From: Diphasiastrum complanatum
Lineage: Eukaryota > Streptophyta > Lycopodiopsida > Lycopodiales > Lycopodiaceae
Length of the DNA stretch: 64,000 bases
Direction of reading: 5' to 3'
NCBI GenBank assembly: GCA_029204225.1
Contig: CM055097.1
Location: 41,830,028-41,894,027 of the forward strand
Positions 55,781 through 64,000 of the stretch are shown here, piece after piece. A program made the translations under genes and the position numbers. Positions within the stretch are counted from its first letter, which is position 1; the number at the start of each line of letters is the position of its first letter. The notes beneath the pieces are model-generated. The model saw only the letters and a list, made by a program, of their open reading frames with translations. It did no database searches and was not told the DNA's origin.

Positions 55781-56879
55781 TATGGGAAAGCACGGGTAGG
55801 CACGGGTGACCCCTCCAACATCCTCTGAATCTTGCTTCTTCCTCCACACAGCTATGGCTTCCTGGAGTTTTCTGCTCCTCCTTGCAAATCAGATGTGCAC
55901 CCTCTTGTATGCTCCACGGGCTGTAACGGCCTCTTGACAACCAATCAATTTGACCAGGGTGCCCTCCTATAACTAGTTACAACTTCAAAAAAAACATTTT
56001 GAATAAGAGAGAAACCACCATTTTCTTGCTATAAACCCTAGCACACGGTTGTTGCTACTTTCTTGGACCTTATCTCAGTTTTTTCTAAGATTTTTATGGC
56101 AACCTCACACTCTTTGTAGGTCGCCCTACAACTGGTTTGATGTTGGAATCAATGACATATTGTTTGGTGTACCAACAATTGCAAACAAATTGCTTTTATT
56201 GACAACACTATGCTGCTTCAATAAGCCAAAAATGTTTAGCAATTCCCAGTGACACATCCAATTCAAGCCAATATTTTGTCCTGGAGACACAATTTATACA
56301 CACATGCTGATGGATTTTCTTGCTTGTCTAACTGTAAATGGTTTTTGTTCTCCCAAAATTTGGATCCCAACTAACTTGAAACTACGAAATCAAAGCTTGT
56401 ATATGTGCGAAGGTATATGGCCTCCTACATGTGTAAGCCCACCCCGATGAGCACATGTTTGTAAATATTTTGGTTGTATCAAGTTGAAATGAAGGACTTG
56501 GCCATTATGATGGAAATAAAGTATAAATTTCAAAGTCTAATCAATAAGCTTAGTCCTAGGTGGTAGTATCACAAGTGGAGCACATGAATATCACATGGTT
56601 GCCACTCAAGGTAGCCAATAGTTAAAAGAGGTGTGTCACCGAGATTGCTCAACATTTTGTGAGGAAAAAGGTTCAAGCAAAGGAGATCAAGCTACATCAT
56701 GTGTCTTGTACTTCATACGTGTGAATCCGTGGGTCATCATAATTTAATTGTTCTTGCTGGGAATCACAAAGATTGTCAAGAAGAAGCTAGATTTGGAAGT
56801 TAGTCTTGATATAGATCAAGATCCCAAGCTACCAATCACTCTTTGTGATCATTTGTAGATCAAATTCAGTCCTTTACTC
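55781..56879. other. no gene recognised
   Basis: Short open frames only. May contain eroded downstream sequence of Copia-G, which lies on the minus strand. Confidence 0.4.
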
Positions 56880-57963
56880 TGAAATTTGACAAGATTACCT
56901 TGCTTGTCTCCTTGATCTCTCTTCTTCTTGTAGCACACACTTGCAAAGTGTCCTTTGATGCCACAATAGAAGCACTTGAGATTTGATCTATCCTTGTTTT
57001 TCCACTTGAAGAAGCATCCACTTGATCTTGCCCTTTAGACCACTTACTTCTGGTTTTGCATTTGAATTTGCCCTTTGTGAACATAGCATCCTCTTGAAGT
57101 GTCGATGTAGATCCACCTCTTGCTTGAAGCCTATATTCCTCATTGATCAAGATCTCTTGAAGATCCATCAAACTTGGCAAAGTCTTTTGAATAGCAATAC
57201 TTTGAACAATGTAAGGATGAGCATCCAACAAGCCATTAAGAATCACTTGAATAAGCTCTCATTCCTTAATGCTTTCATCTATGCAAGCTAACTCATCATT
57301 CAATGCTTTCATTCTCAAAACGAAAGTACTTGGACTTTCTTCATTCTTTTGCAAACAAGAAAAGATTTGCCTTCTTAGAGTCAACACTTTAGAAGTGGAC
57401 TTGGATTCATAGATCAAGATCTCTTGAAGATCCATCAAACTTGGCAAAGTCTTTTGAATAGCAATACTTTGAACAATGTTAGCATGAGCATCCAACAAGC
57501 CATTAAGAATCACTTGAATAAGCTCTCATTCCTTAATGCTTTCATCTATGCAAGCTAACTCATCATTTAATGCTTTCATTCTCAAAACAGAAGTACTTGG
57601 ACTTTCTTCATTCTTTTTCAAACAAGAAAAGATTTGCCTTCTTAGAGTCAACACTCTAGAAGTGGACTTGGATTCATAAAGCTTCTTTAATGAATTCCAA
57701 GCTTTCAAAGATGATTGGCACTTACCAACTTCCTTGAGAAGTTCATTGGTAACATTCATCTTTATCATGTGTAGAGCCTTCTTGGACCTCTTGTCATACC
57801 TCATTTGATCTTGTTGTGTTGCTGGTCTCTCCTCAAAACCTACAACAATATCCAAAACATCATTCATCTCAAGAAGTGACTCCATCCTCACTTTCCACAA
57901 TAAATAGCTACTTGAGGTAAGCCTATCATTGGCTTCCAACATGACTCCAATTGAGGTTGCCAT
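56880..57963 (-). pseudogene. Copia-G gag with internal duplication
   Basis: From ATG 57963 on the minus strand: ANDRLTSSSYLLWKVRMESL, KALHMIKMNVTNELLKEVGK, SLKKLYESKSTSRVLTLRRQ, typical copia Gag. TGA follows SIKE; the duplicated block repeats LRRQIFSCLQKNEESPST and the same stop. The downstream part reads LPSLMDLQEILINEEYRLQA, and the knuckle CFYCGIKGHFASVC is in a shifted frame near 56950. Protease and later domains are not found below 56880. Confidence 0.87.
57146..57679 (-). repeat. 267-bp tandem duplication inside Copia-G gag
   Basis: Units 57146-57412 and 57413-57679 are nearly identical. The length is 89 codons exactly, and both units contain the same TGA after SIKE. Confidence 0.93.
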
Positions 57964-58550
57964 GTAGCAATGACCTGATCTTCTCTTTCAACCTGTTTCA
58001 ATGCACAAAGCACTCCTTTGAACAACAACAAATGCTTTCAAAAGAAATCACCAAGCTTTGAAACTATCTCACAAATTCTCTTCTAGCACTTATACCAAGC
58101 AAATCAACACATAGAATCATGGAATCTTGATCAACTATGATCTATCCTCAATATAATGACTTTTGTCACTTCCTAAGATTGAAACACACTCAAATAAATT
58201 TCAGCAATCTCACTATCTAGAGATCCAGTCAAAATTAGGGTTTTGACAAAATCACAAAAAATTGACTATTCCAAATCTACATGAAAATGCTAAAAATTTG
58301 ATATGCAATCTATAAGCCACCACTTAGGCTGATCCAATGATCCAAAAATCAGACAAATATAGTATGTGAATTCAAAAATAGGAATTGATCAAGTATATTG
58401 ACCTGTATAGTGTTTTGATCTACAAAAGATCCAATCTACAAAAGCAAAAAACTCAATTTTGGTGTAGAATCCTCTCTAGCATGCTCTAGACTTGATATCT
58501 TCACCAAATCATTGATAGATCTGATTTCCTCCTTCATAATCTGAAACACA

Positions 58551-58562
58551 AGCTCTGATACC
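58551..58562 (-). other. Copia-G primer-binding site
   Basis: GCTCTGATACCA on the plus strand, i.e. TGGTATCAGAGC on the minus strand, next to the LTR end. Confidence 0.92.
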
Positions 58563-59071
58563 ATGTGAAAGATTTCAGATCATTATGATCCAATCTACTT
58601 GAATGATCTTTGGTTAGAAAGAGAAATACACTACCAATCTCACCAATGTAGAAAAATCAGAATCTACACACAAAATGAGATGCAAACAATAATAGAACTT
58701 CATCAAACTTGAATGAAATGAAAAAGTACTGTTTTCGTTCGTACAAAACCAGCAAGCTACTGTATTTCACACATGTGGATCCAAAAATAGCAAATATAGA
58801 TCATTCTACACATAGAATTGCAAGTAATCACCAAGATAGTGCACCAATGGATAGTAGAACCCAAGAGAACCATGTATAAGCATGAAATGAGATAGAGAAG
58901 AGAGAAGATTGCTCTCTCCACGAGTTACATCCTTTTATAACAGGTCCAAACCCTATTTGGCCACTTGGCTTTCCCACCAAAATGCTAACCCTACTATTTT
59001 TGGGTCTAGATTCAATGTACCCAACTATCCAAATTTGAATATACTCAAATTCGCATTCTAAATTTCCCACA
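58563..59071 (-). repeat. Copia-G 5' LTR
   Basis: On the minus strand it starts TGTGGGAAATTTAG (59071) and ends ATCTTTCACA (58563) directly before the primer site: TGTG...CACA ends, 509 bp. A TATA-like CTGTTATAAAAGG lies near 58940. No 3' partner was found in the window. 57964-58550 is the leader, without coding text. Confidence 0.85.
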
Positions 59072-59479
59072 CTTTCAAAAAGTTTTTATTCAAATGAAAT
59101 TTAGACTAATGATCTTTGAAAAGTTCCTCCTTCTCATTAATCATGGAAATAGAGTACAAATGGTGCCTTTTTATAAATGGGGAATCCTATTGGCTAATAT
59201 TTACATTGATCCTATCCATTCATCTTGGACCCAACTTGATCCAAGGGTCCACAAAAAGTACATTGGAAGTAACAAGGTTCATGTGAGTCCAAAATTGGAC
59301 CCAACTCTAAAAAGTAAACTCTAAGTTTAAAATTGACTTTGGGCCTCAAGTTTTATTTTAATTGCAAGGGGCCCAAGTCTATTATTTTATTTACAACTCA
59401 ACTTGCGTGCTCATTGGGCCATGGGTTTATACGCGCAGGATGCCATGCCCTCGCAACACATTTTATTGGCCAATATTAT

Positions 59480-60316
59480 TTATTTACAATTCATCGGGAA
59501 TACCCCCAACAAACACTAGACATTTTCCTGGCTAGGAAAAGTTTTTGCAAACTTCTCAGGTACTTTATTCGCTTTACCATGGAGATCTTCCAAGGTTTTG
59601 ATCTTTTCATCAAGTTGAGACTGCATCTTTTCTAGTTGCGTCTGCTATTTTTCACCCGGTTTCTCAAACTCATTGATCATCTTCTCTATAGTAGCATTGA
59701 TATTTGTTGATGCAATGGTGGTGGATGTTGTCGTAGTTTGCCCTGCTGTATAAGACAACATTCCAACATTTGGTTCATCGTCAGAATCTTCACACTCCTC
59801 ATGAATTGCATCAACCATAGCGCATTGTATCGTAGCGTATTCAGTATGGCATTTCAGCTCGCGTCTAATCCGTTACATAATCAAAGCATCTTCATTTAGT
59901 AGATCGGGATATCACTCATATCTGAGGTGTTTGATCCGTTCAATATAATCTCTTACTACCTCTCTCTTCCCCATTTTAATTTTACTTAAAAGGAGAAAGG
60001 GATCTTCCATAAATTTTATGGGCTTAAATCTCGTACTGAGAGCGACTTTAACCACTTTTCAATCTTGTCGTTCTGCTTCATCTTGATTATAAAACGAATC
60101 TTGAGCAGCTCTAGTTAAGGCAATAAGGAATAACTGAAGTTTATCTTGTGAAAAAACTTCTCCATAAACCCTACATGATTCAAAAAAGATTTGGAAAAAT
60201 CTAATGGGATCAAATAACCCATTGTATTTTGGTATATCTAGATGATGAGAGATTCTAACAATAATTGGTGGTGGGTTCATTGGTCCTCCTTCAGCCATAA
60301 TTCCAAATTGAGTCAA
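59480..60316 (-). pseudogene. Gypsy-6 gag fragment with coiled coil
   Basis: From the minus-strand ATG 60295-60297 region: GGPMNPPPIIVRISHHLDIP, KYNGLFDPIRFFQIFFESCR, FLIALTRAAQDSFYNQ, a Ty3-type Gag N-terminus. After a stop near 60059 the text continues in other frames with REVVRDYIERIKHLRYE, and near 59650-59550 a coiled-coil stretch EKMQSQLDEKIKTLEDLHGK. Several stops. No pol sequence follows. Confidence 0.72.
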
Positions 60317-60468
60317 TCAGACAATGAGATTGGATCTAGATTTTTCAAACAAAATCCTATTTCAGTTCAGATCAGATCAGGTCTATAAAAACTTTATCAT
60401 TTGGAAATAATCAGATTTTTAATTTTCAGGAAATAGATCTTGATCAAGTGATTGACACTAAAAATGAA

Positions 60469-62279
<1,811 letters not shown>

Positions 62280-63240
62280 ATAAGTTGTTGTGCCTTAGAT
62301 ATAGCGAAGTATTCGTTTTGCTGCTTCCCAATGCACCTCAGTAGGTGTTGCCATGAATTGGCTTACTCGGCTAACTGCATTACTGATGTCTGGATGTGTT
62401 GTGGTAAGACAAATTAAACAACCAATTAACTATCGAGATAATGTAGCATCCAACAAATCACTTGGATCTTCATTTGATAGACTCTTCCCAACCTAACAAT
62501 GGGCTTGCAATCATGCATTTTGAACCGCTTTAAGATCTCAATGACATACTTGGTTTGTAAGTGCAATCTCATCGTGCCTTTGCCATATTTCCACTCCAAG
62601 ACAATAGTGCATTAAGCCAAGATTAGTCATATCAAAACTCTTGCTAAGTCCTTTTTTATAGCACTTATTAAATCTTCATCGTTACCCGTAATAAAGAGAT
62701 TGTCCACATAAAGTATGATCAGTGTGATACCAGAGTCTCGTGCAAATCAATAGAGGTTTGAGACTGAGAAAGTATGTACCAATTTCCTAGATAAAAGATA
62801 CTCACCAAAGTGACTATACTTGGCACAAGGAGCTTATTTCATACCATAAAAGACTTTGTTTAGTTTGCATACCTTGTCCTCATTGCCAAGTTCCATGAAG
62901 CCACTTGGTTGCTGCATATATACTTCCTCCTCTAAAGTTCCATTGAGAAAAGTTGATTCTACATCTATATGATGTAGAATCCAACCAAACAAAGCTTCCA
63001 ACGCAAACACCATGCATAGAGTATTCCATTTCACTATGGGAGCAAAGGTCTCCTTGTAGTGTATCCCTTTGCTTTGCGCATATCCCTTGACTACAAGCCT
63101 TGCCTTGTGTCTTATTAGAGTTTCATCCGCATTGTACTTTGTTGTTTTGTATACCCATTTTCACTCAATGGAGTTCTTACCTTGAGGAAGATCCATGATC
63201 TCCCAAGTGTTGTGCTTTTTGATGGAGTCTATTTCCTCTT
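62280..63240 (-). pseudogene. Copia-H reverse transcriptase remnant
   Basis: Minus strand: WVYKTTKYNADETLIRHKAR, YKETFAPIVKWNTLCMVFAL, HHIDVESTFLNGTLEEEVYM, VCKLNKVFYGMK then stop. The catalytic box is YVDNLFITGND, the second Asp replaced by Asn. It ends with HWEAAKRILRYI-type text near 62300. RNase H and LTR are missing. Confidence 0.88.
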
Positions 63241-63429
63241 GCATTGCCTTCTGCCATATTTCATCGTCCTTGGCATCTTCAAAGCAAGTAGGTTCATTAG
63301 TTTGGATTATGTGACTCATAAGTGCCAGATTCACCTGTTATCTATCTGGCTCTTTTCTCTCTCATGAGGAGTGTCACAGCTCTCCCTGCTTGCTAGTTTC
63401 TACTACCTCTTCTTTTGTGCTCTCCATAA

Positions 63430-64000
63430 GCTTAGTATGGTTGAGGTAGGCCCTCACCTCTTATTCCTATTGGTGGCTTATGGAATGTGGGATTGGTTGC
63501 TAATGCTTGGCTTGATTGGTTGTCACAAAATATTATTGGCTGCTCCTCAGCCTCTATGACTTGCAACTCCACCAAAAGCCTCTTCAACCATAGGATCTCC
63601 TTTGTTGTGGGTGTTAGTGCCTTGTTTTCCGATTCGGTTGAAGATAGAGAAATAGTATCTTGCTTTTTGAAAAGCCAAGACACTATGCCATTGCGAAGGA
63701 AGGTAACAAAAGCACTTGTGGACCTCCTATCCACCTTATCACCTACAAAATCAGCATCCGAATATGCCCTTAAGGCAAGATTAGATCCATCATATAAAAT
63801 GCCAAGTTCTTGGTGGCCAAGATGTATCTCAACACCCTTTTTGCATTTTTCCAATGACAAACCAATGGATTTTGCATAGATTGGCTTAGTTTACCTACAC
63901 TATAACTTAGATCAGGTTATAGTAAGATAGATCAAGGAGCCTACAAGTCTCCTATATAGTGTGATGTCCTCAAAGGATGCTTCATCATCACTATTGGAAA
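63430..64000 (-). pseudogene. Copia-I RT end and RNase H remnant
   Basis: Minus strand from the right edge: ITLYRRLVGSLIYLTIT, frameshift, LSYSVGKLSQSMQNPLVCHW, then in the frame 63860-63432 LALRAYSDADFVGDKVDRRS, VSWLFKKQDTISLSSTESEN, IIFCDNQSSQALATNPTFH. This is copia RNase H. It lies 5' of the Copia-H RT on the same strand, the reverse of normal domain order, so the two are separate elements. It probably continues beyond the window. Confidence 0.87.

Overview
This is nuclear DNA of a land plant: spliced genes, dense Ty1/copia and Ty3/gypsy LTR retrotransposons, very long GA/CT microsatellites, small foldback elements and a tRNA-derived SINE. Nothing prokaryotic (operons, Shine-Dalgarno sites, CRISPR) is present. 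All annotation is by reading and hand translation.

The main result is one intact cellular gene that no long ORF reveals: an eight-exon RAB23 small GTPase on the minus strand (coding exons between 43061 and 22290). Joined, the exons give 702 nt, i.e. 233 residues and a stop, with GT-AG introns and consistent phases throughout. All GTPase motifs are present and the protein ends in a single-cysteine CaaX-type box (CTIL). Intron 2 is about 17.8 kb and holds most of the retroelements of the centre of the window. RAB23 is a cilium/flagellum-associated Rab reported as secondarily lost in angiosperms but kept in Marchantia, where it is expressed in male organs. I therefore infer a plant with flagellate sperm (fern, lycophyte, bryophyte, or cycad/Ginkgo type); the sequence alone does not fix the species.

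Layout. 1-4974: weak exon-like remnants, GA tracts, short tandem repeats. 4975-10030: a Copia-A element with 5-bp target duplication and a deleted 3' portion. 11318-13026: a second, 5'-truncated Copia-A copy. 13027-16354: non-coding, degenerate repeats. 16355-20590: three decayed copia fragments. 20944-21808: SINE copy, CT tract, foldback element. 22290-43061: RAB23; its introns hold a second SINE, a hAT-like foldback element, two related gypsy remnants (26994-30083; 32225-34461) and a copia (34462-41423) that is itself interrupted by a younger chromodomain gypsy (36071-40117). 43062-48300: upstream of RAB23, then minus-strand copia and gypsy scraps and a ParB-like pseudogene. 48447-55800: Copia-A LTR, then a rearranged, tandemly repeated gypsy. 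56880-59071: minus-strand copia with LTR, primer-binding site and gag. 59480-64000: gypsy gag, a 175-bp CT tract and two minus-strand copia fragments.

No retroelement looks able to move by itself: all have stops, frameshifts or missing domains. Where the ancestral codon can be judged, many stops look like C-to-T or G-to-A changes (CGA to TGA, CAG to TAG, TGG to TAG), as expected from methylated, silenced elements. The genome therefore appears to carry a functional RAB23 whose pre-mRNA must span a multi-layer nest of silenced transposons.
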